Shown: positions 34,013 through 43,730, numbered from the stretch's first letter. The stretch is DNA of 64,000 nucleotides from Massilia timonae CCUG 45783 (GCF_000315425.1 NZ_JH992924.1:1070971-1134970); one strand, 5' to 3'. Notes: a model not told the origin generated them from the letters alone. Numbers and translations: made by a program.

Positions 34013-34597
34013 ATGTCACAAGCTACACCAACCACCGAGTCCGCCGCAGTGCCGCGTCAAAACGAGTTCAACCTGGTCTGGGTGGACATGGAAATGACCG
34101 GCCTGGACCCGGACAACGACCGCATCATCGAAGTGGCGGTGATCGTCACCGACCCCGAGCTGAACATCATCGCCGAAGGCCCGGTGTTCGCCATCCACCA
34201 GTCGGACGAGACGCTGGACAAGATGGACAACTGGAACAAGGGCACCCACGGCAAGTCGGGCCTGATCGACCGCGTGAAGGCCTCGACCGTCAGCGAAGCC
34301 CAGGCCGAGCAGGAACTGATCGCCTTCCTCAAGCAGTATGTGCCGTCGAACAAATCGCCGATGTGCGGCAACTCGATCTGCCAGGATCGCCGCTTCATGG
34401 CGCGCGGCATGCCGAAGCTCGAAGCCTTCTTCCACTACCGTAACCTGGACGTGTCGACCCTGAAGGAACTGTGCCGCCGCTGGAAGCCCGAGGTTGCCAC
34501 CGGCTTCAAGAAGCACCAGAAGCACACGGCCCTGGCCGACATCACCGAGTCGATCGAAGAACTGCGCTACTACCGCGAGCATTTCATCCAGAAATAA
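34013..34597 (+). CDS. orn: Oligoribonuclease
   Basis: A 194-residue DEDDh 3'-5' exonuclease that degrades 2-5-nt RNAs, including pGpG from c-di-GMP breakdown, to nucleotides. Catalytic residues start at Asp25 and Glu27 (WVDMEMTG). NSICQDRRFMARGMP and HTALADITESIEELRYYR supply the other acidic residues and the general-base His. Length is the family norm. ATG at 34013 with AGAGAG upstream. It is divergent from the M48 gene, a common arrangement in Burkholderiales. The GGDEF protein and YajQ in the window share the c-di-GMP theme. Confidence 0.96.
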   Translation: MSQATPTTESAAVPRQNEFNLVWVDMEMTGLDPDNDRIIEVAVIVTDPELNIIAEGPVFAIHQSDETLDKMDNWNKGTHGKSGLIDRVKASTVSEAQAEQELIAFLKQYVPSNKSPMCGNSICQDRRFMARGMPKLEAFFHYRNLDVSTLKELCRRWKPEVATGFKKHQKHTALADITESIEELRYYREHFIQK

Positions 34598-34659
34598 CTC
34601 GGCAAAAGCAGCAAAAAAACTGCATTGTATTGACAAGAAGGTATGCGACAATCGGCGGT

Positions 34660-37164
34660 ATGGTTCCGCTCCCGCATACCGCTTTTTCGAGTGACAGCCA
34701 GGTGGCGGCGCGCATGCGCGGCCACGACTGGCACACTTCCAGCCTCGGCCCTCCCGAGGGCTGGCCACCGTCGCTGCGCACGGCAGTGGACATGATGCTG
34801 CATTCGTCCTTCCCGATGTTCATCGCGTGGGGGCCGCAGTTCGCTTTCCTGTTCAACGACGCCTACATCCCCATCCTGGGAGAGCGCTATCCGTGCGCGC
34901 CCGGCCTGCCGTTCGCCGAGGTGTGGCCCGAAGCCTGGCCCGAGCTGCGGCCGCTGGTCGAGCGCACGGTGGCGGGCGAGACGGTGTTCTTCGAAGACCT
35001 CGAGCTGAGCCTGCTGCGCAACGGTTATCCCGAGCGTGCCTGGTTCACGTTCTCGTATGCCCCGCTGGTCGATGCGGCCGGCCACGTCGGCGGCCTGCTC
35101 TGCACCTGCATGGAAACCACCGGCCGCGTGCTGGCCGAGCGGCGCGCCGCCTTCCAGCTCAGGGTGTCCGATGCGCTCGGCCCGATCGAGGATCCGGGCG
35201 AGGTGATCGCCACCGCCAGCGCCTTGCTGGGCGTGGAGCTCGGCGCCGCGCGCGTGCTGTACGCCGAGATCGATCCGCTCAGCGGCCGCCTGGAGGTGCC
35301 GCGCCTGTGGTCCCAGGATGGCGCCGCGCCGGCGGCCTTGCGCTCGCCGCTGCACGACTTCAGTCCGGCGGTGGTGGACGAGCTGCGCAGCGGCGCCGTG
35401 GTGCAGATCCACGATGCCGCCAACGACCCGCGCACGCAAGACCTGCGCGCCGCCTGGCGCGACGAGCGCATCGGCGCCTTGCTGGTGGTGCCGCTGGTAA
35501 AATCCGGCCGCCTGATCGCCTGCCTGGGCGTCGATGCGCCGACGCCGCGCTCCTGGACCGGCCACGACGTCCAGCTCGCGCGCGACGTGGCCGAGCGCAC
35601 CTGGGCCGCGGCCGAGACCGCGCGCGCCCAGGCGCTGCTGCGCGAAGAGCGCGACCGCAGCCGCGACATCTTCGACAATATCTCCGAAGGCTTCGCCCTG
35701 TTCGACCGCAACTGGATCATGCAGCGCATGAACGCCGAGGGCCTGCGCATCTGCGCCGTCACGCGCGAGGAAGTCATCGGCCGCAACCACTGGGAAGTGT
35801 TCACCGCCATGGCCGACAGCGAGGCCGGCCGCATGTACCACCGCGTGATGGACACGCGCCGCGCCGGCGCCGCCGAGCAGTGCCACGTGTTCCCCGACGG
35901 GCGCCGCATCTGGACCGACATCCGCGCCTATCCGACCCAGGACGGCGGCATCGCCAGCTTCTTCCGCGACATCACCGACCGCAAGCTGGCCGAAGAAAAA
36001 CTGATGGACGCCGACCGCCGCAAGGACGAATTCCTGGCCATGCTGGCGCACGAGCTGCGCAACCCGCTGGCGCCGATCAGCGCCGCCGCCGAGCTGCTCC
36101 GGCTGGGCAATATGGACGAGCGCCGGGTGCACCAGAGCAGCACCATTATCGGACGCCAGGTGCGCCACATGACGCGCCTGGTGGACGACCTGCTCGACGT
36201 CTCGCGCGTCACGCGCGGCCTGATCACCCTGGGCCAGGCGCGGGTGGCGGCGCGCGCCGTCGTCGAAGAGGCGGTGGAGCAGGTGCGGCCGACGATCGAC
36301 GCGCGCTCGCAGCAGCTCAGCGTGCGCCTGCCGTCCGAACACGCCGCGGTGCGCGGCGACAAGGCGCGCCTGGTGCAGGTGGTGGCCAATGTGCTGGGCA
36401 ACGCCGCCAAGTACACGCCCCCGGGGCGCGGCATCGACCTGCGCGCCGAGGTGCTCGGCACGCGCCTGGTGCTGAGCGTGCGCGACGAGGGCATCGGCAT
36501 GGACCGCGAACTCACCGGCCGCGTGTTCGACCTGTTCACCCAGGCCGAGCGCTCGTCCGACCGCTCGCAGGGCGGGCTCGGACTGGGCCTGGCCCTGGTC
36601 AAGCACCTGGTCGAGCTGCACGGCGGCACGGTGGGCTGTTCCAGCCCGGGCCTGGGCAAGGGCAGCACCTTCGTGATCAGCCTGCCGCTGCTGCAGGAAG
36701 AAGAAACGCCGGTTCCCGCGCCGGGCGCCGCCGGTCCGGCCGGCGCCGCGCCCTTGCGCATCCTGGTGGTGGACGACAACCACGACGCCGCCGAGACGCT
36801 GGGCCTGTTGCTGTCGGCCCAGGGGCATGAGGTGGCGATCGAGCACGCCTCGCTGCCGGCGCTCGAGCGCGCGCGCGGCATGCGGCCCGACGTCTGCCTG
36901 CTCGATATCGGGCTGCCGGAGATGGATGGGCGCGAACTGGCGCGGCGGCTGAAGGCCGATCCGGCGACGGGCGGCGCGGTCCTGATCGCCGTCACCGGCT
37001 ATGGCCAGCAGCAGGATCGCGATGCCGCACTGGCCGCAGGCTTCGCGCATCACTTGGTCAAGCCGGTCAATGTCGACGTGCTGCTGCGCGTGCTGGATGG
37101 CGTGCGCGGCGAAGCAGGGGCAACGGAGGAGCACAACAAGCAAGCCAACGTCGCTCCCGCGTAG
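34660..37164 (+). CDS. Hybrid sensor histidine kinase with C-terminal receiver
   Basis: An 834-residue kinase. Order: a PAS-like input domain (about 20-150; GPPEGWPPSLRT...WGPQFAFLFNDAY), a GAF domain (about 155-325), a PAS domain (about 335-450), HisKA with His464 in MLAHELRNPLAPI, HATPase (NVLGNAAKYTP and GLGLGLALVKHL), and a receiver with phospho-Asp749 in CLLDIGLPEMDG. There is no signal peptide or transmembrane segment, so it is cytosolic. The ligand is unknown. ATG at 34660, 62 bp after orn. Its TAG stop sits in the loop of a hairpin repeat. No cognate response regulator is adjacent. The input domain resembles that of the kinase at 55512. Confidence 0.9.
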   Translation: MVPLPHTAFSSDSQVAARMRGHDWHTSSLGPPEGWPPSLRTAVDMMLHSSFPMFIAWGPQFAFLFNDAYIPILGERYPCAPGLPFAEVWPEAWPELRPLVERTVAGETVFFEDLELSLLRNGYPERAWFTFSYAPLVDAAGHVGGLLCTCMETTGRVLAERRAAFQLRVSDALGPIEDPGEVIATASALLGVELGAARVLYAEIDPLSGRLEVPRLWSQDGAAPAALRSPLHDFSPAVVDELRSGAVVQIHDAANDPRTQDLRAAWRDERIGALLVVPLVKSGRLIACLGVDAPTPRSWTGHDVQLARDVAERTWAAAETARAQALLREERDRSRDIFDNISEGFALFDRNWIMQRMNAEGLRICAVTREEVIGRNHWEVFTAMADSEAGRMYHRVMDTRRAGAAEQCHVFPDGRRIWTDIRAYPTQDGGIASFFRDITDRKLAEEKLMDADRRKDEFLAMLAHELRNPLAPISAAAELLRLGNMDERRVHQSSTIIGRQVRHMTRLVDDLLDVSRVTRGLITLGQARVAARAVVEEAVEQVRPTIDARSQQLSVRLPSEHAAVRGDKARLVQVVANVLGNAAKYTPPGRGIDLRAEVLGTRLVLSVRDEGIGMDRELTGRVFDLFTQAERSSDRSQGGLGLGLALVKHLVELHGGTVGCSSPGLGKGSTFVISLPLLQEEETPVPAPGAAGPAGAAPLRILVVDDNHDAAETLGLLLSAQGHEVAIEHASLPALERARGMRPDVCLLDIGLPEMDGRELARRLKADPATGGAVLIAVTGYGQQQDRDAALAAGFAHHLVKPVNVDVLLRVLDGVRGEAGATEEHNKQANVAPA

Positions 37165-37172
37165 GCGGGAGC
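37153..37172. repeat. REP-like hairpin overlapping a stop codon
   Basis: GCTCCCGC (37153-37160) and GCGGGAGC (37165-37172) form a perfect 8-bp stem around a GTAG loop. The CCCGCGTAGGCGGG core is typical of REP/BIME-like palindromes common in Oxalobacteraceae-type genomes. The loop contains the TAG stop of the kinase gene. Confidence 0.7.
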
Positions 37173-37214
37173 CCAGGGCGGTCGCGCCGCCGAAAACCAA
37201 AAAAAGGAGACCAG

Positions 37215-38285
37215 ATGAAAGAAAAACCGCTCTTCATCGTGAAAACGTTGGCACTTGCCTTGCTCAGTGCCGCCAGCCTGTCCCTGCAGGCCGCCAACCC
37301 GATCGTCCCCGGCTGGTACGCGGACCCCGAAATCCGCATCTACGGCAACAAGTACTGGATCTATCCCACCTATTCGGACCACTACGGCACGCCGCGCACC
37401 TCGCGCGGATTCACCCCCGAGCAGCAAGCCATGCGCGCCAAGTCCGACCTGATCTGGGAACCCTACCTGAAGCAGACCTTCCTCGACGCCTTCTCGTCGA
37501 CCGACCTGGTCAACTGGACGAAGCACACCCACGTGCTCGACGTCGAGAACGTCGCGTGGGCGGCGTATGCGGTGTGGGCGCCATCCGCCATCGAGCACAA
37601 CGGCAAGTACTACCTGTTCTTCGGCGCCAACGACATCAAGGCCAATGGCCAGCTGGGCGGCATCGGCGTCGCGGTCAGCGACCGTCCCGAAGGCCCGTTC
37701 AAGGATGCGCTCGGCCGCCCGCTGATCGACAAGATCCACAACGGCGCCCAGCCGATCGACCAGATGGTGTTCAAGGACGACGACGGCCAGGTGTATATGT
37801 ATTACGGCGGCTGGAAGCACGCCAACGTCGTCAAGCTGGCGCCGGACCTGCTGAGCGTTGTGCCATTTCCGGACGGGACCACCTACAAGGAGATCACGCC
37901 CGACCCGGCCTATGTGGAGGGGTCATTCATGGCCAAGCGCAATGGCGTGTACTACTTCATGTGGTCGGAAGGAGGGTGGACGGGGCCGGATTATCGCGTT
38001 GCGTATGCCATGAGCAAGTCGCCGTTTGGGCCGTTTAAGCGCATCGGCACCATCCTGCAGCAGGATACGACCATCGCCAATGGGGCGGGGCATCACTCGG
38101 TGGCCAATATTCCTGGCACCGACGACTGGGTTATTGTCTATCACCGGCGGCCGCTGAACGACAAGGACGGGCATCATCGCGAGATGGCTATTGAGCATTT
38201 GTACTTTAATGCGGATGGCACTATCAAGCCTGTGGTCATGACCACAAAGGGTATGACGCCGCGACCGACTGCACCCGGTGGCTAA
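37215..38285 (+). CDS. Secreted glycoside hydrolase family 43
   Basis: A 356-residue GH43-type enzyme with a five-bladed beta-propeller. A Sec signal (LALALLSAASLSLQA) is followed by GWYADPE with the catalytic-base Asp37. Asp182 in QPIDQMVF is the pKa modulator, and Glu235 in YVEGSFM is the general acid. GH43 enzymes cut arabinan, xylan or arabinoxylan side chains by inversion; VWAPSAIEHNGKYYLFF is a family segment. The exact sugar cannot be read. The ATG at 37215 follows AAAGGAG. It is expressed apart from the kinase. Downstream, a short hairpin at 38289-38304 and a T8 run at 38318-38325 may end it. Past the stop the base composition drops abruptly. Confidence 0.88.
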   Translation: MKEKPLFIVKTLALALLSAASLSLQAANPIVPGWYADPEIRIYGNKYWIYPTYSDHYGTPRTSRGFTPEQQAMRAKSDLIWEPYLKQTFLDAFSSTDLVNWTKHTHVLDVENVAWAAYAVWAPSAIEHNGKYYLFFGANDIKANGQLGGIGVAVSDRPEGPFKDALGRPLIDKIHNGAQPIDQMVFKDDDGQVYMYYGGWKHANVVKLAPDLLSVVPFPDGTTYKEITPDPAYVEGSFMAKRNGVYYFMWSEGGWTGPDYRVAYAMSKSPFGPFKRIGTILQQDTTIANGAGHHSVANIPGTDDWVIVYHRRPLNDKDGHHREMAIEHLYFNADGTIKPVVMTTKGMTPRPTAPGG

Positions 38286-38851
38286 CGATGTCAGGCAGCT
38301 GACACAAACGCTCGACGTTTTTTTTGCAGAAATGACAAGTAGTCGAGCAACGGTGTCAATCTAGGTGAAGACACGTGATCTATCAGCACTTGCACAATTG
38401 CCTCCGACTAAAGTGGACCTTGCAAAAGCATTGCCCTGCAGTGTTCCACGATCTAGTGGAGCATTTCTGACGGTGATTTTAAGGGGGTGAGCAATGAAAT
38501 ATGTCGTATAGAATTAAAAATCTTTGTGTGCTACTGGGCCGAATTGCAGGAGAAGTAATTGAATTTCCCGGTGGGGCTACTTTCACTATGGATTTCTTGT
38601 TTGAAGTTATTGCAGTCACACGGCGTTGAGTTGGCGTTCCTTAGTACACTAAAACTCTTATGGCACAGCATGGACGCATTGGGGCGACTTTAAAGCTACT
38701 CCATTAGGACTCATGTATCGCTTCAGATTTTTTCTAAGCGTTAAAGCGCCTAGAAACTCACTTGCCTAATTTCTGTTAGCAATAATTGGGGTGGGGCAAT
38801 TGCTTGGAGTCGTCAAGAAAACTATATATAGATAGGATGGAAATGCATGTG
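38286..38851. other. AT-richer stretch with no convincing gene
   Basis: This 566-bp gap marks the left end of an AT-richer island. TGTCAG/CTGACA (38289-38304) is a 6-bp stem-loop directly after the GH43 stop; GCTCGAC (38310-38316) and GTCGAGC (38342-38348) make a second, wider inverted repeat around T8. All frames are broken by frequent stops, and I recognise no protein. It may be a decayed mobile element or insertion scar, but no transposase motif or terminal repeat pair can be shown. Confidence 0.5.
38501..38629 (+). CDS. Possible 42-residue small protein (doubtful)
   Basis: A short open frame with ATG at 38501, about 12 bp after AAGGGGG, and TGA at 38627. It encodes a mildly hydrophobic peptide (LCVLLGRIAGEVIEFPGG region). 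I recognise no family. Another ATG at 38494 gives only five codons. It may be chance or a relic of a larger broken gene. Confidence 0.15.
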   Translation: MSYRIKNLCVLLGRIAGEVIEFPGGATFTMDFLFEVIAVTRR

Positions 38852-39490
38852 CTATCTGAAATTCGCTGGTATTTTACGCCACTCATTCCATGTTATCCTC
38901 GGATCGTCGGGTGTTTTTATCAATATTCTTTTTTCTCCTTTGGCCTTGCGTCGGGCATTGTCATTCCAAGCCCTTTTTCCAAATTTTCTCACAGCTGTGT
39001 AAATTGCCCCGGCATCCATTGTGTTAACCTTGAATGCTTCCATGCAAAGTCTAAAAATCTTGTCGGATTGCTCACGTGTTAGATACTGTTCCCAGTAGAG
39101 GTAATCGTGAAGAACAGCGGCGTATGCATATAGGCCGTCCGGACGTAGTCGCGGCCAAAAGATTGCTGGAATGCTTGCGAAATCGGTGACAAAGCCAATT
39201 GGGACCCTGACTTGTTTATATGCGGTCGAATGTTGGGCAGTAGGAGTCCAGCCGATGACGCTAGTCGTGTAGTAAGTTGGATCAGCGAAACGCGCTACTT
39301 TTAATACGCCGGATGGATTTTTTTTATTTACCTTCTCCGTCGGATCCTCTGCGTATTGCAAAAATAGTGCTTCCATCCAGGCATCGCTCGCGTCGCGATC
39401 GGTAGTTTGAGAAAATGTTGTTTTGGCCGAGAATGCCAATGACATAAATGCTAAAAAGCGGCGTCGCTTCAGCTTGGAATGAGGTTTCAT
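38852..39490 (-). CDS. Secreted DUF1353-domain protein
   Basis: A 212-residue protein. The N-terminus KRRRFLAFMSLAFSA resembles a Tat (RRxFL) signal peptide, although a Sec signal is also possible. The core VPIGFVTDFASIPAIFWPRL then AAVLHDYLYWEQ is the DUF1353 signature, best known from phage and prophage genomes, with no settled function. The conserved Asp and His residues could form an active or metal site. Its ATG overlaps the stop of the caspase-like gene (ATGA at 39487-39490), so the two are coupled. Codon and base use are AT-richer than in neighbouring regions, which points to horizontal transfer. Confidence 0.75.
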   Translation of the reverse strand: MKPHSKLKRRRFLAFMSLAFSAKTTFSQTTDRDASDAWMEALFLQYAEDPTEKVNKKNPSGVLKVARFADPTYYTTSVIGWTPTAQHSTAYKQVRVPIGFVTDFASIPAIFWPRLRPDGLYAYAAVLHDYLYWEQYLTREQSDKIFRLCMEAFKVNTMDAGAIYTAVRKFGKRAWNDNARRKAKGEKRILIKTPDDPRITWNEWRKIPANFR

Positions 39491-41169
39491 CTGGTTTTCT
39501 CGACTAAAGGTTTGAACAACATCTCCCCGTCGCCGCGCATCCGGCCGAGCATTGGGATCTGTGTCGCGTTCGTTCGCTGTGCTACGTTATATTGAACGAA
39601 AAGAAACAGTTCGGTGAGTGTAATTACGCCATTCTTTCCGAGAAGATCTGCTTCTCCTTGCAGGCCGCTAGCGAGATAGTGGGTAAATGTGCTCATTTTC
39701 AACTGATCATCGATTTGAGCGGCTTGATCCGACATACCAGCGGTGACCATAAAGGCGCCTTGGGGCACTGCCAGTTGGGTGAGGTCGGGCACTGCTCCCG
39801 ACTTTCTCACGATTCCCAAACCCGAAAAGCAACTGTCGACTGCAAACAGGACTTGTCGCACCATCTTGCCGTCGAGGGCACGGAAAGCATGGTTTTGAAG
39901 GTCGTTCAGACGTAGGCAACGAAGGGTTGGATTGGATGAATAACAATCACTCGTTGCAAGATAGCCCTCAGATGCTACGAGCGGGTCGGAAAAGCCATGT
40001 GTGGAGAAATAGATAAACAGGCGGTCGTCCCGATCAGCAGAATCAATCAATTTCGAAAGTGCTACATCAATGTCCTCCTTGGTTACCCGGTCACTAAGCA
40101 GCGTCGATACCTCGAATCCATTGCGTTTAAGCGCCTGATCCATTGCTGTGACGTCACGTGCAATTTTCTCTCTGTCAAATATGGAAAATTTCTTGTCGTC
40201 AAAGTTCCAGACTCCGATAACCAACGCTCGGCTTTTTGCGTACACTTGGTCGAATGCAATGGCTGGACCTTCTTTTCCTTCGCCTTTCAGTTCCGGAGCG
40301 GAAATATGATCATTATCCAGATTAAACTGGTAGGTAGCAGGAACTGAGAGTAGTGTCTGGTTGCCGTCGTCGAAGCGGGCTTGGACTGAGAACTGGTGAA
40401 TACCTTTAACTAAAAAGGAATATGATGACTGTTGACGGGTTGTCCATGCGCCCCAATCCGAATCATTGGGGAAAATTCGGTATCGATAAAGCAAATGCTT
40501 GCGATTCAATTTAAACTCGGGACCAACTTCCCAGCTGAACCTTAATGGTTTTGCCTGCATTCCGCCAGAAGTGTTGGCTTGGCTGGGCAGGGTGCCGTTT
40601 AACTTGAGATAAACGCGCGGTGTGATATCAAGCGGAATCGGGCTTGCAGACACTTCGAAGTGAGCGAGAGTCGCACGTGAACTATCACGTATGGCCGGAC
40701 TAAGTAACGCTCGGTCAGCGCTATGCGGGACAAATGCCCGTTTATAGCCGCCTGCAGTTTTTAATGGATGTCCGATAAATGTTGGGATCCGCGCAATCGC
40801 AACCGTGTATTTCCCCGGTTTATACGGTGCTCTGAAGTCGATTGTATAGGGTTTTGCCGAGGCCTCGAATCCCTCTCCAATATCCGGTGCGGCGCTTAAA
40901 GCTCCATAAATTTCCCAAGAATCTTGGTTGCGTTCCGAACCTTCCGGAATGACGGCGAATGTAAGGTAAGCGTATTTCTTGGAGCCAAAATGATACTCAT
41001 TGGCCCGGAACTGGAGCACGATTTGAGAACCGGGGGCAACCTTCGCCCCCCCTTCTGTGAACACGACTGAAGATGGGATTACTTGAACCCCTCCTGCATA
41101 TGCAGTTTGCTGAGAGATCAGGAATGCCAAAAGTATGAACCACTTGCGCAAAATCGAAACATTTGGCAT
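39487..41169 (-). CDS. Secreted caspase-like (metacaspase, C14) peptidase
   Basis: A 560-residue protein. A Sec signal (FILLAFLISQQTAYAG) is followed by about 270 residues of beta-rich sequence, possibly two Ig-like or sensor domains. The C14 caspase-like domain spans about 312-545. The catalytic dyad is intact: His391 in FIYFSTHGFSD and Cys447 in FAVDSCFSGLG. ALVIGVWNFDD at the domain start and TEL near its end fit the fold. Such peptidases usually cut after Arg/Lys or Asp. The protein is exported, unlike caspase-type defence effectors that act in the cytosol. ATG at 41169 has AGAGG upstream. Coupled to the DUF1353 gene; both lie in the AT-richer island. Confidence 0.85.
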   Translation of the reverse strand: MPNVSILRKWFILLAFLISQQTAYAGGVQVIPSSVVFTEGGAKVAPGSQIVLQFRANEYHFGSKKYAYLTFAVIPEGSERNQDSWEIYGALSAAPDIGEGFEASAKPYTIDFRAPYKPGKYTVAIARIPTFIGHPLKTAGGYKRAFVPHSADRALLSPAIRDSSRATLAHFEVSASPIPLDITPRVYLKLNGTLPSQANTSGGMQAKPLRFSWEVGPEFKLNRKHLLYRYRIFPNDSDWGAWTTRQQSSYSFLVKGIHQFSVQARFDDGNQTLLSVPATYQFNLDNDHISAPELKGEGKEGPAIAFDQVYAKSRALVIGVWNFDDKKFSIFDREKIARDVTAMDQALKRNGFEVSTLLSDRVTKEDIDVALSKLIDSADRDDRLFIYFSTHGFSDPLVASEGYLATSDCYSSNPTLRCLRLNDLQNHAFRALDGKMVRQVLFAVDSCFSGLGIVRKSGAVPDLTQLAVPQGAFMVTAGMSDQAAQIDDQLKMSTFTHYLASGLQGEADLLGKNGVITLTELFLFVQYNVAQRTNATQIPMLGRMRGDGEMLFKPLVEKTR

Positions 41170-41653
41170 ACCTACCTCTTCGGTGGAATGACTACGGTGC
41201 TCGGTGCTGTGGAACTGTTTACCCAGTGCGTAGAGCTTGCCATAAAATTATCAGAGGGGCAATGGCCAAAAACAAGGCGGCGGAGTTTTGAAATAGTCCT
41301 GTGGTACGCGGAGGCACAGGTGCCTGACAAAGATGAGGCCGTATGTGTTTTGCGCGCTATCCATTGCTGCGTTTCAGCCTTTGTCATACAGTCGTATCGC
41401 TTCGATCAGCATTCTTTGCTCGAGACTTTAGGGGGATCTGGAGGTCTCTGAGGCGTAGCGGCAAGTCACGTCTGTCGTCTCTTTCTGGACGAATGGTAGA
41501 CGTGCCGGACAGGTGCACGTGATCGTTGCTCTCACGGCGACCGTGCATTATGCTTTGCGTCCAAATTGACTCCATGCACTATTTTTGATGACTTTTGCAC
41601 CCATTTCGTGCAAATGTGCTGTAATGACGCTCTCTGCGCTCAACCTTGGTGCA
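41170..41653. other. Right flank of the AT-richer island; no convincing gene
   Basis: This gap must hold the promoter of the leftward caspase gene and of the rightward HPP gene. Short open frames exist on both strands and overlap each other, but none shows a recognisable family. Base composition returns to GC-rich near 41650. I found no terminal repeats, att-like duplication or tRNA at this edge. Confidence 0.45.
41188..41451 (+). CDS. Possible 87-residue protein (doubtful)
   Basis: An open frame from ATG 41188 encodes a moderately hydrophobic, Cys-containing peptide (VELFTQCVELAIKLSEG, then CVLRAIHCCVSAFVIQ). It looks more protein-like than the antisense frame over the same DNA, but it starts only 18 bp from the divergent caspase start, leaving no room for a normal promoter. 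No family recognised. Confidence 0.2.
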   Translation: MTTVLGAVELFTQCVELAIKLSEGQWPKTRRRSFEIVLWYAEAQVPDKDEAVCVLRAIHCCVSAFVIQSYRFDQHSLLETLGGSGGL

Positions 41654-42796
41654 ATGCCATCCTTTCTTCTATCCATCCTCCGGCGGCCGCACCCGGTCGC
41701 CTTGCCACCGATCGGCCAGGCGCGGGCCGCGTTCGGCGCATTGTTCGGCCTGGCCCTGTCCGGCATCCTGAGCCAGGTCGTGCTGGCCTGGACCGCCCCC
41801 GGCGCCCACGTCGCCTGGCTCGTTGCCCCGATGGCGGCCTCCGCCGTATTGCTGTTCTGCGTCCCCGCCAGCCCCCTGGCCCAGCCCTGGCCCGTCATCG
41901 GCGGCAATGTCGTCTCGGCCCTGGTCGGCGCCGCCTGCGCCCAGCTGCTGCCCGATCCGATGTTCGCCGCGCCGCTGGCCGGCGGATTGTCGATCGCCAT
42001 GATGTTCCTGCTGCGCTGCCTGCATCCGCCGGGCGGGGCGGTGGCGATGACGGCGGTGCTGGGCGGGCCGGCGGTGCACGAGGCTGGCCTGTCGTTCGCG
42101 CTGGCGCCGGTGGGCCTGAACACCGTGCTGCTGGTGCTGGCGGCGCTGCTGTACAACCGGGTGACGGGCGCCCATCACGCGCACAAACCTGTTCCGGCGC
42201 CGACCGCCGTGGCGGCCGAGGACATCGACGCCGCGCTGGAGCATTTTGGCGAAGCGGTCGACGTCTCGCGCGAAGACCTGGCCGTCATCGTCAACGATGC
42301 CGAGCACCATGCGGCCGAGCGGCGCGTGCGGCACCTGCATGCCGGCGACGTCGTGGTGCCGCCGCTGGCGCGGCTCGCACCCGATATGCCGCTGGCGACG
42401 GCGCGCGCCATCCTGCTCGAACATGGCTTGCCTTCGCTGCCGGTGGTGGATGGGGAAGGGCGGCTGCTTGGCGTGCTGACGCTGAAATCCCTGCTGCGGG
42501 CGGCGGCCGAGGCCGAAGCGTGGAACATCAAGGCGCGGGCGCTGATCGTGCTGCGCGGCCGCAGGCAAGCCGAGCGGGTGGCCGAACTGATGATGACCGG
42601 GATCGCGGTGCAGGCGGCGCAGCCGGCAAGCGCCGTGGCAGCGCTGGCGGGCCGCCATGGCCTGGCGCGGGTGCCGGTGGTCGACGCGGCGGGCATGCTG
42701 GTGGGGATGGCAGGGCCGGTCGAAGTGCTCGACGCCCTGCATGGGGTGACGTTGGCGACGCAGGGGTGGCGGTTACGGCGCCGGCGCGACGATTGA
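41654..42796 (+). CDS. HPP-family membrane protein with C-terminal CBS domains
   Basis: About 380 residues. The N-terminal half has four to five hydrophobic segments with RRPHPVALPP and the HPP-family LHPPGGAVAMTAVLGG. The C-terminal half carries two CBS modules (DVVVPPLARLAPDM...GLPSLPVVDGEGRLLGVLT, then ARVPVVDAAGMLVG), which usually bind adenine nucleotides. HPP proteins with CBS domains include nitrite carriers in cyanobacteria/chloroplasts; the transported solute here is unknown. The start is uncertain: ATG at 41654 fits the family, while in-frame ATGs at 41624 and 41588 would add 10-22 residues. It follows the AT-rich island directly. Confidence 0.82.
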   Translation: MPSFLLSILRRPHPVALPPIGQARAAFGALFGLALSGILSQVVLAWTAPGAHVAWLVAPMAASAVLLFCVPASPLAQPWPVIGGNVVSALVGAACAQLLPDPMFAAPLAGGLSIAMMFLLRCLHPPGGAVAMTAVLGGPAVHEAGLSFALAPVGLNTVLLVLAALLYNRVTGAHHAHKPVPAPTAVAAEDIDAALEHFGEAVDVSREDLAVIVNDAEHHAAERRVRHLHAGDVVVPPLARLAPDMPLATARAILLEHGLPSLPVVDGEGRLLGVLTLKSLLRAAAEAEAWNIKARALIVLRGRRQAERVAELMMTGIAVQAAQPASAVAALAGRHGLARVPVVDAAGMLVGMAGPVEVLDALHGVTLATQGWRLRRRRDD

Positions 42797-42884
42797 TGCT
42801 TGTTTCGGCGCCGATTTCGTCTGCGATGATCTCGCTGCCAACGATCGCCGCGTCGGCGGCCTGGCCGCCGACCCTACGGGTGAA

Positions 42885-43577
<693 letters not shown>

Positions 43578-43730
43578 GGGAGTGTCTGGTGACGGCGCCC
43601 GGGCGCCGGTTTTGCGTAAAGGCGCCAGTGTAACGCCTGCGCCGCCAGGCGGCAGCAAAAACCTCGATCAGGTATGGCAAACGGCGGGGAGATGGCGCCG
43701 CGGCGCAACGGCCGCGGCGCCGGGATGGCA

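Noticed and set aside
41172..41387. A 71-residue reverse-strand frame just before the caspase gene
   Set aside because: Ser/Thr-rich chance-like composition, no family match and no clear ribosome-binding site; it overlaps another doubtful frame on the opposite strand.
38271..41697. A shared GCACCCGGT at both edges of the AT-richer island as an att duplication
   Set aside because: Nine bases, one copy inside each flanking gene, in a GC-rich genome is easily chance; no integrase is present.
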